NCBI GenBank assembly: GCA_031367285.1
Contig: JANLPN010000203.1
Coordinates: forward strand, 1-31,828
Length of the DNA stretch: 31,828 nt
Reading direction: 5' to 3'
Source of the DNA: CAISIP01 sp031367285
GTDB taxonomy: Bacteria > Pseudomonadota > Gammaproteobacteria > Burkholderiales > Burkholderiaceae_C
Shown: positions 8,377-17,713 of the stretch, in pieces
Numbering within the stretch: the stretch's first letter is position 1
Layout of the letters: each line of letters starts with the position of its first letter
Made by a program: the position numbers and the translations under genes
The notes under the pieces: model-generated
What the model was told of the DNA's origin: nothing
The model's database searches: none
What the model saw: the letters and a program-made list of their open reading frames with translations, nothing else

Positions 8377-10776
8377 ATGCCCCGAAACTCCATCTCCGCC
8401 GATCCCCAAGGCGCGTCCAATACGCCAGTCGCCAGTCGATCGCCGATGGCGGCCATGCTGCGCACCGTTTCCTGGGGCGCGGGCGTTTTGCTGGCCGGCG
8501 TACTTTCCGTCGCGATGGTGGTGGGCATTGCTCTGGCGGTAGCATCCCCGAATCTGCCAGACATCTCCGACCTTTCCGACTACCGGCCGATTTTGCCTCT
8601 GCGCGTATTTTCGGCCGAAGGTGTGCTCATTGGCGAGTTTGGCGAAGAACGCCGCAACCTGACACGCCTGAAGGACATACCCAAGGTAATGACCGATGCG
8701 GTGCTGGCAATTGAAGATACCCGGTTCTACGAACACGGCGGTGTCGACTACAAGGGTATGTTACGTGCTGCGTTGGCAAACTTGGGCAATTTCAAGAGCC
8801 AGGGCGCCTCCACCATCACCATGCAGGTGGCACGTAACGTGTATTTGTCGTCCGAGAAAACCTATACCCGCAAGATCTACGAAATTCTTCTGACCTTCAA
8901 GCTGGAACACATGCTTACCAAGGACCAGATTCTCGAGATTTACATGAACCAGATATTCCTTGGGCAAAAGTCCTATGGTTTTGCGGCTGCCAGTGAAGCC
9001 TATTTTGACAAGCCGCTGAAAAACATTACGGTCGCCGAGGCCGCCATGCTGGCGGGCCTTCCCAAAGCGCCGGGCACCAACAACCCGATCAGAAATCCAA
9101 AACGGGCGCGCAATCGGCAACTCTACATCATCGACCGCATGCAGGAGAACGGCTTTATCACGGCAGCGCAGGCCGAGACCGCGAAAAGCGAGCAGCTCAA
9201 GATCAAAACCGGCCCGGATGCCATGCGCGTGCATGCGGAATACGTGGCCGAGACGGTTCGCCAGCTCATGTATGCCCAGTACGGAAACGAAACCTATACC
9301 CGCGGACTCAACGTCTACACCACCGTCAAGGCTGGCGACCAGGATGCGGCCTACAAGGCATTGCGGCGTGGAATAATGGACTTCGAGCGGCGCCAGATTT
9401 ATCGCGGCCCGGAGAAGTTCATCGATTTGCCGACCAGCCAACAGGAAATAGACGAAGCCATCGACGACGCGCTCGACGAACACCCCGACAACGGCGACGT
9501 GATGTCGGCCGTGGTGCTGGAGGCCGACGCCAAGTCGATCAAGGCCATGCGTCAAAACGCCGAGGCGTTGGAAATTACCGGTGAAGGACTCAAGCCGGCC
9601 CAGTCGGGCTTGGCGGACAAAGCGCCGCCGAACATCAAGATTCGCCGCGGCGCCATTATTCGGGTTGCCAGGACAGCCAAAAATACCTGGGAAATAACCC
9701 AACTACCCGAAGTCGAAGGCGCGTTTGTGGCCATGGATCCACGCGACGGCGCCATCAAGGCCATGGTGGGCGGGTTCGATTACGAAAAAAACAAGTTCAA
9801 CCATGTGACCCAGGCGTGGCGCCAACCCGGCTCAAGCTTCAAGCCTTTTATTTATTCAGCGGCCCTGGAAAAGGGTTTCACACCAGCGACCGTCATCAAC
9901 GACTCTCCGCTTTTTTTTGATGCGGGCGTGACCGGAGGGCAGCCATGGGAGCCCAAAAACTATGATGGGAAATTTGAGGGCCCCATGACCATGCGCAACG
10001 GGCTGGCGAAGTCAAAAAACATGATCTCGATACGGATTCTGCAGGCCATCGGGCCGCAGTACGCGCGTGAATGGATCACGCGGTTCGGCTTTGACGAAGA
10101 CAAGCATCTGCCCTACCTGACCATGGCACTCGGAGCGGGGTCCGTGACGCCGATGCAAATGGCTACCGCCTATTCGGTTTTTGCGAACGGCGGCTACCGT
10201 GTCAACCCCTGGCTGATCAGCAAGGTTACCGAGCAAAAAGGCAAGACCCTGACGGAGACCAAACCATCCGCTCCGGACGACTCGGTACGTGCCATTGACG
10301 CACGCAACGCGTTCATCATGAACAGCCTGCTGCAGGAAGTCACGCGCTCCGGCACCGCGGCCAAGGCGCAAGCCACACTCAAGCGCACCGACCTGTTCGG
10401 CAAGACCGGGACCACCAACGACTCGATGGACGCATGGTTCGCCGGCTTCCACCCCACCTTGGCAGCAGTGACCTGGATTGGATATGACACCCCGCGAAAG
10501 ATGGGTAGCAATGAGACTGGGGGTGGATTAAGCCTGCCGGTCTGGATCAGTTACATGGAGCACGCTCTCAAAGGCGTGCCGGTCACCCAGTACGCAGCCC
10601 CCGAAGGCGTTGTCAACTCAGGCGGTGAATGGTTCTACGACGAATATGCCCGCGGTGCCGGCATCTCCAGTCTGGGACTCGATGACAAGACCGGCACCGC
10701 CGGCGCAAGCCCCGAAACCCAGGTGCTACCACCCGTGGATGAGCGGCGCAAGATTCTCGATTTGTTCCGCAACTGA
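8377..10776 (+). CDS. mrcA: Bifunctional penicillin-binding protein 1A
   Basis: This class A PBP polymerises lipid II into glycan strands and cross-links stem peptides in the periplasm. From the ATG at 8377 it is 799 aa. A short cytoplasmic segment and a signal-anchor helix (about 25-55) lead into a GT51 glycosyltransferase domain with catalytic E113 in EDTRFYEHGG, then QGASTITMQVARN. An OB-like linker (about 300-440) separates this from the transpeptidase with S486-SFK, S546-KN and K676-TG. All catalytic motifs are intact. GAAG lies a few bases upstream of the chosen ATG; the frame is open to 8311 with other ATGs at 8350 and 8446. Divergence from pilM is a conserved arrangement. Confidence 0.96.
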   Translation: MPRNSISADPQGASNTPVASRSPMAAMLRTVSWGAGVLLAGVLSVAMVVGIALAVASPNLPDISDLSDYRPILPLRVFSAEGVLIGEFGEERRNLTRLKDIPKVMTDAVLAIEDTRFYEHGGVDYKGMLRAALANLGNFKSQGASTITMQVARNVYLSSEKTYTRKIYEILLTFKLEHMLTKDQILEIYMNQIFLGQKSYGFAAASEAYFDKPLKNITVAEAAMLAGLPKAPGTNNPIRNPKRARNRQLYIIDRMQENGFITAAQAETAKSEQLKIKTGPDAMRVHAEYVAETVRQLMYAQYGNETYTRGLNVYTTVKAGDQDAAYKALRRGIMDFERRQIYRGPEKFIDLPTSQQEIDEAIDDALDEHPDNGDVMSAVVLEADAKSIKAMRQNAEALEITGEGLKPAQSGLADKAPPNIKIRRGAIIRVARTAKNTWEITQLPEVEGAFVAMDPRDGAIKAMVGGFDYEKNKFNHVTQAWRQPGSSFKPFIYSAALEKGFTPATVINDSPLFFDAGVTGGQPWEPKNYDGKFEGPMTMRNGLAKSKNMISIRILQAIGPQYAREWITRFGFDEDKHLPYLTMALGAGSVTPMQMATAYSVFANGGYRVNPWLISKVTEQKGKTLTETKPSAPDDSVRAIDARNAFIMNSLLQEVTRSGTAAKAQATLKRTDLFGKTGTTNDSMDAWFAGFHPTLAAVTWIGYDTPRKMGSNETGGGLSLPVWISYMEHALKGVPVTQYAAPEGVVNSGGEWFYDEYARGAGISSLGLDDKTGTAGASPETQVLPPVDERRKILDLFRN

Positions 10777-10783
10777 CACGCGC

Positions 10784-11113
10784 TCAACCACCAAAAACCA
10801 GCGAGCACCCGGCCTGTGCGCTGGCATCGCGGGACAGATTGGCAAAAAATTCGCCCTGACCTTTGGTATCCTGCCAGTGCACGCCGTCGAATTTGTAGTG
10901 GTACCCGCCGGACCGTGACGCGAGCCAGATTTCATGCAAGGGCTTTTGCAGATTGACCACAATCTGGCTGCTGTTGGAGAACACCAGCGTAACCATGCCA
11001 CCCGTACGCTGGTTGTCTATGTCCGCATCGGTCTGCTCGTTGATCTGGTCACAACGCGCTTCAATCATCTTGAGGACAGACTCGGCACAGTCCATGAAAT
11101 CAGGGTCGGTCAT
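10784..11113 (-). CDS. cyaY: Frataxin-like iron-binding protein CyaY
   Basis: CyaY binds iron and modulates IscS-dependent Fe-S cluster assembly in the cytosol. The ATG at 11113 gives 109 aa starting MTDPDFMDCAESVL, with GGTGA seven nt upstream. The acidic first helix carries Asp/Glu residues (D3, D5, D8, E11, then EARCDQ). The central beta-sheet has the family signatures LVFSNSSQIVVNLQ, PLHEIWLA and GGYHYKFDGVHWQDT. It is convergent with mrcA (7-nt gap) and divergent from lptM, as often seen in proteobacteria. Confidence 0.96.
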   Translation of the reverse strand: MTDPDFMDCAESVLKMIEARCDQINEQTDADIDNQRTGGMVTLVFSNSSQIVVNLQKPLHEIWLASRSGGYHYKFDGVHWQDTKGQGEFFANLSRDASAQAGCSLVFGG

Positions 11114-11125
11114 TACAATTTCACC

Positions 11126-11353
11126 ATGTTGCGGATTAACCAAATTCTAGTCAGTGCGATTGTCCTTGTTGGCTGCGCGGCGGGGCTGGCCGGCTGTGGT
11201 CAGAAGGGTGCGCTTTTGCTGCCGACCGAACCGGCGGCGGCCCAGCGCGCCACGCTGCCACAGACTTTGCGACCTTTCTTCGTCGCACCGCCTGCCGCCG
11301 CCGCGTCTGCGCCAACACCCACTCCAGCGGCTACTCCGTCACCCACGCAATGA
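11126..11353 (+). CDS. lptM: LptM (YifL-like) small outer-membrane lipoprotein
   Basis: This 75-aa lipoprotein has a signal peptide and lipobox LAGC with the acylated Cys at residue 24. The LptM signature CGQKGALLLP follows immediately. In E. coli LptM assists oxidative maturation of the LptD LPS translocon; that role is carried over from the family. The C-terminal half is a low-complexity Ala/Pro/Thr tail. The frame is open upstream to 10934, but the lipoprotein start is at 11126. Its start codon is only 12 nt from that of cyaY on the other strand, so its promoter must lie inside cyaY. Its stop overlaps the lysA start by 4 nt. Confidence 0.9.
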   Translation: MLRINQILVSAIVLVGCAAGLAGCGQKGALLLPTEPAAAQRATLPQTLRPFFVAPPAAAASAPTPTPAATPSPTQ

Positions 11354-12639
11354 CTATCGCAAATCTTCCCGGCCAACCGCATATCGCTTACCGGGGCGAA
11401 GAACTGTTCGTCGAGCAGCTCTCCCTGGCTGAGCTTGCACGTCACTACGGGACACCGCTGTTCGTCTACTCCGAAGCCTCCATACTGGCGGCGTTGGCGG
11501 CCTACCAGCGCGGCCTTGCCGGACGCAGCGCCCACATCTGTTACGCCATGAAGGCCAACCCGGCACTGGGCGTGCTCCGGGTGCTGGCGGCGGCGGGCTG
11601 CGGCTTTGACATCGTGTCCGGCGGCGAACTCGAACGTGTAATAGCAGCCGGCGCGCAGCCCGCAAGCGTTATTTTCTCTGGCGTAGGAAAGACACGTGCC
11701 GAGATGCGCCGTGCGCTTGACGCCGGCATTGCATGTTTCAACGTGGAAAGCGAATCGGAGCTTGACGTACTCAATGAAGTGGCGCTCTCCGGCGGCAAGG
11801 TGGCCCCCATCAGCATCCGCGTCAACCCGAACGTCGACCCCAAGACCCATCCCTATATTTCGACCGGTCTCAAGGGGAACAAATTCGGCATCGCACATGA
11901 AGACACGCTGAGGGCGTACCAGCGCGCGGCCACCATGGCAGGCCTCAAGGTGGTCGGGATAGATTGCCATATCGGGTCGCAGATCACGCACGAGGCGCCT
12001 TACCTGGATGCCATGGACCGCATGCTGGACGTGGTTGAATCCATTGAGGCGGCTGGCATAAGGATTGAGCATCTGGATTTTGGTGGCGGTCTGGGTATCA
12101 ACTACAACGGCGATCAACCACCGCAGGCGGATGCCTTGTGGCCTAAGCTGCTGGCGAAACTGGACGCACGAGGGTTCGGCGACCGCAAACTCATGATCGA
12201 ACCGGGTCGCTCGCTGGTCGGCAACGCCGGCGTATGTGTTACCGAGGTGTTGTATCTCAAGCCGGGCGAGCAGAAGAACTTCTGCATCGTGGATGCCGCG
12301 ATGAACGATTTGCCGAGACCGGCTATGTACCAGGCCTACCACCACATCGTGCCCTTGCGCCCGCGCGCGCAGGGCACCATGGCATGGGAAATTGTGGGCC
12401 CGGTGTGCGAAAGCGGCGACTGGATCGGCCACGAGCGCAGCCTCGCCTTGCACAGCGGCGATCTGCTGGCGGTGCTGTCCGCCGGCGCCTATTGCATGAG
12501 TATGGCCAGCAATTACAACTCGCGTGGCCGCGCCGCGGAAGTCCTGGTAAGCGGAACAAGCGCCCGCCTGATTCGGGAGCGGGAAACCATCGCCGACCAG
12601 TTGCGCTCCGAGCGCCTGGTGCTGGACAAAACGCCGTAA
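11350..12639 (+). CDS. lysA: Diaminopimelate decarboxylase
   Basis: LysA removes CO2 from meso-diaminopimelate to give lysine, the last step of lysine synthesis. The 429-aa protein is a fold-III PLP enzyme. The PLP lysine is K68 in YAMKAN. GGELE and SGVGK follow, with CHIGSQ in the barrel, FGGGLGI, and the phosphate-binding EPGRSLVGNAG. CESGDW provides the active-site Cys contributed across the dimer. ATGA overlap with lptM suggests coupled translation. Full length, no anomalies. Confidence 0.97.
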   Translation: MTIANLPGQPHIAYRGEELFVEQLSLAELARHYGTPLFVYSEASILAALAAYQRGLAGRSAHICYAMKANPALGVLRVLAAAGCGFDIVSGGELERVIAAGAQPASVIFSGVGKTRAEMRRALDAGIACFNVESESELDVLNEVALSGGKVAPISIRVNPNVDPKTHPYISTGLKGNKFGIAHEDTLRAYQRAATMAGLKVVGIDCHIGSQITHEAPYLDAMDRMLDVVESIEAAGIRIEHLDFGGGLGINYNGDQPPQADALWPKLLAKLDARGFGDRKLMIEPGRSLVGNAGVCVTEVLYLKPGEQKNFCIVDAAMNDLPRPAMYQAYHHIVPLRPRAQGTMAWEIVGPVCESGDWIGHERSLALHSGDLLAVLSAGAYCMSMASNYNSRGRAAEVLVSGTSARLIRERETIADQLRSERLVLDKTP

Positions 12640-12646
12640 GCTCAGA

Positions 12647-13291
12647 TTATTGCGGCCCGCGAGAGGCAAACTTGCGGCCACTGGCCTTGCCTTCAGCGCC
12701 TGCACGTGGGGACGCCGCATTCGGCTGCATGCGCGTTTGTTTCCATCTACGCACAATGCGCCAACCCAGCAACACACCAAGAATGGCAGCGTAGACAAAT
12801 ACTTCGGCAAAATTGTTCTTGCCCGAGCGCATCCAAAAAAAGTGGAGGATGCCAAGACACGCAATAACGTAGACCAGCTTGTGCAAAGCCTGCCAGCGCC
12901 TTGCGCCCATCGCCTTGACCATCCGGTTAAAGGATGTCAGCGCCAGCGGCGTCAGCAGAACGAAGGCCGTGAATCCAACCAGAATAAAGGGGCGCTTGGC
13001 GATGTCCTTTGCAATGTCCGATACATCGAATCCCATGTCAAACCAGCTGTAACTGAGCAGGTGCACAATCACGTAAAAATACATGAACAGCCCCAGCATG
13101 CGTCGAAAGCGGGCCAGTGCGGGGGTTTGCGTGAGCACACGCAACGGCGTGACCGCCAGCACGATACACAGAAAGCGCAAGGTCCAATCACCGGTGGAAC
13201 GGATCAGCGCCTCGGCCGGGTTTGCACCCAACTGGTTTGCAAACGCCGCATACACAAGCCAAGCAAACGGCAGCAGGGAAGCGGCAAACAA
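12647..13291 (-). CDS. msrQ: MsrQ, haem-binding membrane subunit of the periplasmic methionine sulfoxide reductase
   Basis: MsrQ passes electrons from the respiratory chain to MsrP. At least 214 aa are readable with several transmembrane helices. Candidate haem ligands are His in VIVHLLSYS, LHKLVYV and ILHFFW. The fold is that of ferric-reductase-like YedZ. The first ATG/GTG/TTG start is the TTG at 13291, but family-like sequence (LNKKILLGPAAKPV) continues upstream in frame to a CTG at 13333 that overlaps the msrP stop. The TTG start would cut into the first helix, so the true start is probably the CTG at 13333 or the one at 13318. Follows msrP directly. Confidence 0.93.
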   Translation of the reverse strand: MFAASLLPFAWLVYAAFANQLGANPAEALIRSTGDWTLRFLCIVLAVTPLRVLTQTPALARFRRMLGLFMYFYVIVHLLSYSWFDMGFDVSDIAKDIAKRPFILVGFTAFVLLTPLALTSFNRMVKAMGARRWQALHKLVYVIACLGILHFFWMRSGKNNFAEVFVYAAILGVLLGWRIVRRWKQTRMQPNAASPRAGAEGKASGRKFASRGPQ

Positions 13292-13329
13292 AACCGGCTT
13301 TGCGGCCGGACCGAGCAGGATTTTCTTGT

Positions 13330-14325
<996 letters not shown>

Positions 14326-14391
14326 GGAACCGTCCTTCTGTAAGCAGAGGTCGTCAGAACAGCCTGATCCTTACAAAGTTCCTGAAATCGC

Positions 14392-15063
14392 TTAACGCAA
14401 TCCGGCAATGTAATCGGCAACCGCCTTGATCTCGCGGTCATTCAACTTTGCCGCCACCTGGGTCATGGGCAGGCTGTTCAGGCGCACGCCCTCGCGAAAC
14501 GCCGTGAGCTGCGCCACGCTGTAATCCGCATGCTGGCCACCGAGCCGCGGGTACTGGGCCGGAATGCCTGCGCCATTGGGGCTATGGCAACCAGCACAGG
14601 CTGCCACATGCCGATCCGCAATGCCGCCACGGTAAATGCGTTCACCCATGGCCACCAAATCCTTGTCCTTGGCGAAGCCGGCCTTCGCCTGTTTGCTGGT
14701 CACCCAGTAGGCGATGTTCCTCATATCGTCGTCGGACAAGGTGGAAGCCATGCCTTTCATCACGGCGTTATTGCGTTTGCCCGACTTGAACTCCTGCAGT
14801 TGCTTGACCAGGTATTGGGGGTGTTGCCCGGCCAGTTTCGGGTTCTCGGGGGTACCGGAATTGCCGTCCGCGCCATGGCAGGCCGCGCACACCGCCGTGA
14901 ATCCGGCTTCGCCCTTGGCCAGATCGGGCTTCGCCACTTTCACGGCCTCGGCCTTGGCGGCACCCGCTTCATGCGCGGCGGCGGGTTTCTTGTCCTCTGC
15001 AAAAACACACAGGGCGGTAGCGGCCAAAACGGTGGCCAGCGTCAGGTGAGCAATCAGCTTCAT
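14392..15063 (-). CDS. Dihaem cytochrome c4-type periplasmic protein
   Basis: The 223-aa precursor has a Sec signal (MKLIAHLTLATVLAATALCVFA), an Ala/Lys-rich linker and two class I cytochrome c domains. Haem-binding motifs are C59-AACH63... read as CAACH at 59-63, and CAGCH at 156-160. Likely axial methionines lie in MKGMAS and LPMTQ. Such proteins shuttle electrons in the periplasm between respiratory complexes and terminal oxidases. The ATG at 15063 gives a good signal peptide; the frame is open upstream into the antisense of engB, which is not plausible coding. It may share a transcript with msrPQ, though a role in MsrPQ electron supply is not implied by known biochemistry. Confidence 0.93.
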   Translation of the reverse strand: MKLIAHLTLATVLAATALCVFAEDKKPAAAHEAGAAKAEAVKVAKPDLAKGEAGFTAVCAACHGADGNSGTPENPKLAGQHPQYLVKQLQEFKSGKRNNAVMKGMASTLSDDDMRNIAYWVTSKQAKAGFAKDKDLVAMGERIYRGGIADRHVAACAGCHSPNGAGIPAQYPRLGGQHADYSVAQLTAFREGVRLNSLPMTQVAAKLNDREIKAVADYIAGLR

Positions 15064-15095
15064 GGGGATCAGGTTGGGGTGGGCAAAACAGCATG

Positions 15096-15105
15096 ATTCT
15101 ACAAT
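15096..15105. promoter_or_regulatory. Overlapping divergent -10 elements for cytochrome c4 and engB
   Basis: The 69-nt gap between the two divergent genes holds TACAAT on the plus strand (15100-15105) and TAGAAT on the minus strand (revcomp of 15096-15101). They share two bases. No -35 at ideal spacing is seen for either (TTGGGG at 15074 is 20 nt away). Pattern-based inference only. Confidence 0.28.
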
Positions 15106-15132
15106 GCGAGCTGCGGCTCCTCCTCCAAAACA

Positions 15133-15861
15133 ATGACTACCAACCCTAAGCCACGACAAGCCGCAGCGAAGAAATCCGACGTGGCACCCAGCACGGCGGC
15201 CGCCATTGCTTCCGGCTGGCTGCACACCGCACGGTTTCTGACATCGGCTCCAGAGTTGCATTTTCTGCCAATGATCGAGGAGCCGGAGATTGCTTTCGTG
15301 GGCCGCTCCAATGCCGGCAAATCCACCTGCATCAACATCCTGGCGCAGCAAAAGCAGCTTGCGTTCGCTTCGCGCAAGCCGGGCCGCACACAACATATCA
15401 ACCTGTTTTCACTTGGCAAGCAGGGCACAACCGATGCCGTGCTGGCCGATCTGCCGGGTTACGGTTATGCCGCGGTGCCCCGGCAGGACAAGATCCGCTG
15501 GCAACAGGTCATGGCCAATTACCTCGTGACACGCAAGAACCTCAGCGGCATCGTTCTGCTGTGCGATCCGCGCCTTGGCCTGACCGATCTCGACGAAATC
15601 CTGCTCGACGTCATACGCCCCCGGGTGGAGCAGGGCATGAATTTCCTGATCGTCCTGACCAAGGCCGACAAACTGACGCGCAGCGAAGCCACCAAGGCAT
15701 TGTCGATTGCGAAGCTACAGGCCGGTGGTGGCCAGGCCATGCTGTTTTCGGCGCCCAAGCGCCAGGGCATACACGAGGTGTCGCAACTGTTGTGGCAATG
15801 GGCGCACCCGGCGACTGAGCCGCTCAATACACCGAGTCAAGCCCCGCCGGCCGCACCTTGA
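15133..15861 (+). CDS. engB: Ribosome-biogenesis GTP-binding protein EngB (YihA/YsxC)
   Basis: EngB is an essential TRAFAC GTPase that acts in late 50S subunit assembly and in division-linked processes. The 242-aa protein has G1 GRSNAGKS at 57-64, the G2 region with GRTQHIN, G3 DLPGYGYA, G4 TKADK and G5-like SAPK. An N-terminal Lys/Ala-rich leader and a Pro/Ala-rich tail flank the G domain. No clear ribosome-binding site precedes the ATG. The 3' end overlaps the convergent acyltransferase gene by 38 nt. Confidence 0.96.
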   Translation: MTTNPKPRQAAAKKSDVAPSTAAAIASGWLHTARFLTSAPELHFLPMIEEPEIAFVGRSNAGKSTCINILAQQKQLAFASRKPGRTQHINLFSLGKQGTTDAVLADLPGYGYAAVPRQDKIRWQQVMANYLVTRKNLSGIVLLCDPRLGLTDLDEILLDVIRPRVEQGMNFLIVLTKADKLTRSEATKALSIAKLQAGGGQAMLFSAPKRQGIHEVSQLLWQWAHPATEPLNTPSQAPPAAP

Positions 15862-16690
15862 AACGCTTGTGCACCCAGTAGTACTGGTTCGGCATCGCGT
15901 CAATGTAGGTTTGCAGGCACCGGTTCATGTATTCGGCGTCGGCCACCAGGTCATCGGTAGGAAAGTTTTTCCAGGCCGGCTTGATGAGCACTTCGTAGCC
16001 AGAACGTGTCATTGCGGTCACGACCGGTACGACCTTGGCCCGGCCCAGCCTGGCAAAACGCGACAGCGATGTCAGCGTCGCGGTCGGCACTCCGTAAAAT
16101 GGCACAAACACCGACTCCTGGCGTGTGATGTTCATGTCCGGCAGCAGGTACAACGGCTGGCCCGAGCGTAACGCGGCAATGATCGGTTTCAGGCCATCGT
16201 CGCGGCCGAATAGCCGAGGGTTGCCGAAGCGTTTTCGTCCCGCGAGAATCCATGCGTCCACCGTCTTGTCCACCTGGCTGGAATAGATAGTGGTGAACTG
16301 GCGCGGTAGCTGCTCCGTAAGGGCCGTCCAGCCCGCGTCCAGCCCAAAAAAATGGGGGGCAAAAATGACAGTGGGCTGGGTACCCCGGATCTCGTCCAAA
16401 GCGCCGCGCAATTGAAGCCGACGGTGCAAAACCCGGCGCGAACCATGCCACAGCCAGCCCCGATCCAGCCAGGCCTGCGCAAAATGCACAAAAGTCTGCA
16501 TGGCCATCGTCCGCACACCGGTGGGAGAAAGCTGTGGAAAACACAACTTCAGGTTCACCCAGACCACTCGGCGACGCGACGAGGCCAACGCATAAAGAAT
16601 CCATCCTAGCAAGCAGCCAAGCGCGCGAACCCAGGCCAGCGGCAGGTACGCCAGTACCTGCATCACGACAATTCCGATCTGGCTCACCAT
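15824..16690 (-). CDS. LpxL/HtrB-family lipid A acyltransferase (second of pair)
   Basis: The 288-aa protein has an N-terminal hydrophobic anchor (IGIVVMQVLAYLPLAWV) and the acyltransferase motif H(X4)D in PHFFGLD with His near residue 113. DMNITRQESVFVPFYG, typical of the family's substrate groove, follows, and the end is YYWVHKRFKVRP. It should transfer a secondary acyl chain from acyl-ACP to Kdo2-lipid IVA on the inner membrane. It lies 16 nt after a paralogue with H(X4)E, so the two may add different acyl chains; which is the lauroyl and which the later acyltransferase cannot be told from sequence alone. Its last 38 nt overlap engB on the other strand. Confidence 0.9.
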   Translation of the reverse strand: MVSQIGIVVMQVLAYLPLAWVRALGCLLGWILYALASSRRRVVWVNLKLCFPQLSPTGVRTMAMQTFVHFAQAWLDRGWLWHGSRRVLHRRLQLRGALDEIRGTQPTVIFAPHFFGLDAGWTALTEQLPRQFTTIYSSQVDKTVDAWILAGRKRFGNPRLFGRDDGLKPIIAALRSGQPLYLLPDMNITRQESVFVPFYGVPTATLTSLSRFARLGRAKVVPVVTAMTRSGYEVLIKPAWKNFPTDDLVADAEYMNRCLQTYIDAMPNQYYWVHKRFKVRPAGLDSVY

Positions 16691-16706
16691 GGGCCCCGCT
16701 CCCGCG

Positions 16707-17537
16707 TCACTGCTCGCGGCGCGGTTGCTTGTACCGCGCGTAACCCCACAGGTACTGGCCCGGACATTCGCGGATCAGCCGCTCCATGCCCTGATTGACC
16801 TGCAATACGGCGGCATCGAGGTCGTCCGCCAGCGCCTGATGCAGTTCGCGGAAATGCAAGCGGAAGCCACGCCCTGCCGCCAGGCGCTCTCCCCATAACA
16901 ACAAAACGGTGGCCCCGGTCTGCTGGGCAAGCCGGGCCGACAAGGTCATGGTGTAGGCATCGCAGCCAAAAAACGGCGACCACAGTCCCATGCCTTCGGG
17001 CGGCACCTGGTCGGGCAGCAAGCCAACTGCGTTTCCGTTGCGCAGGGCGCGCATCATCTGGCGCACGCCGGCAAGCGTGGTGGGCGCCGTCTTCAATCCC
17101 GGGCGATCCCGAGCCTGCGCCATCAGGCCGGATAACCAGGCCTGCCGGGCCGGCCGGTACAGCACCGTCAAGGACCCAAAACGCTCGCCGTAACGCTGCG
17201 CCAGACCCTGGGCGGTAATTTCGAAACAGCCCAGATGCGGCGTCAGGAAAACCACCCCCTTGCCGGCCGCATAGGCGCGGTCTACACAGGCATCGTTGTC
17301 CCACTGGAGGGGTACGGGTGCTCCCATCCAAAGCCGCGGCAACTCGGCGGCCATGCGCCCGGCGTTGTCCACGGCGCCACGTACCGCCGCGAAACGATAC
17401 CCCGCCAGCGCGGCATTCGCTACGAAGCGCTGACGGTATCTGGCGGAGCACAAAAAAACCAACCAGCCCAGCACCGAGCCGGCTCCATGCAGCAGCCACA
17501 AGGGCAGCCTGGAGAGCAGTTTGAACAGGGTGGTCAT
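16707..17537 (-). CDS. LpxL/HtrB-family lipid A acyltransferase (first of pair)
   Basis: The ATG at 17537 gives 276 aa starting MTTLFKLLSRLPLWLLHGAG with an N-terminal membrane anchor; the upstream open frame to 17675 is not family-like. The catalytic motif is H(X4)E in PHLGCFE with His near residue 101. RPARQAWLSG, GLLPDQVPPEGMG and the C-terminal PGQYLWGYARYK agree with the lipid A acyltransferase family. It is transcribed divergently from metK across a 176-nt gap and probably co-transcribed with the next gene. Confidence 0.9.
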   Translation of the reverse strand: MTTLFKLLSRLPLWLLHGAGSVLGWLVFLCSARYRQRFVANAALAGYRFAAVRGAVDNAGRMAAELPRLWMGAPVPLQWDNDACVDRAYAAGKGVVFLTPHLGCFEITAQGLAQRYGERFGSLTVLYRPARQAWLSGLMAQARDRPGLKTAPTTLAGVRQMMRALRNGNAVGLLPDQVPPEGMGLWSPFFGCDAYTMTLSARLAQQTGATVLLLWGERLAAGRGFRLHFRELHQALADDLDAAVLQVNQGMERLIRECPGQYLWGYARYKQPRREQ

Positions 17538-17713
17538 GCGTCGGCTAAAATCTGGTCGTCGCTGAGTTATGGAACTACTTGCAGGGCGACACGCACAACC
17601 GGTCGGCACACATAGGCGGCCATTGTGCCTTGTGAATCTGCTAAAGCGTTCGCCAAAGCACCACCGCCCAGGCAACGCGATCCCAAGTGTTGTTGATAAA
17701 GCATGGAGTAAAT

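Noticed and set aside
11200..12864. A 554-codon minus-strand frame antisense to lysA
   Set aside because: lysA is unambiguous on the other strand; the antisense translation shows no family motif.
17538..17713. SAM or SAH riboswitch upstream of metK
   Set aside because: I could not find the conserved core of any SAM or SAH riboswitch class; only a weak 4-bp GCAAC/GTTG-type stem was seen. A covariance-model search would be decisive.
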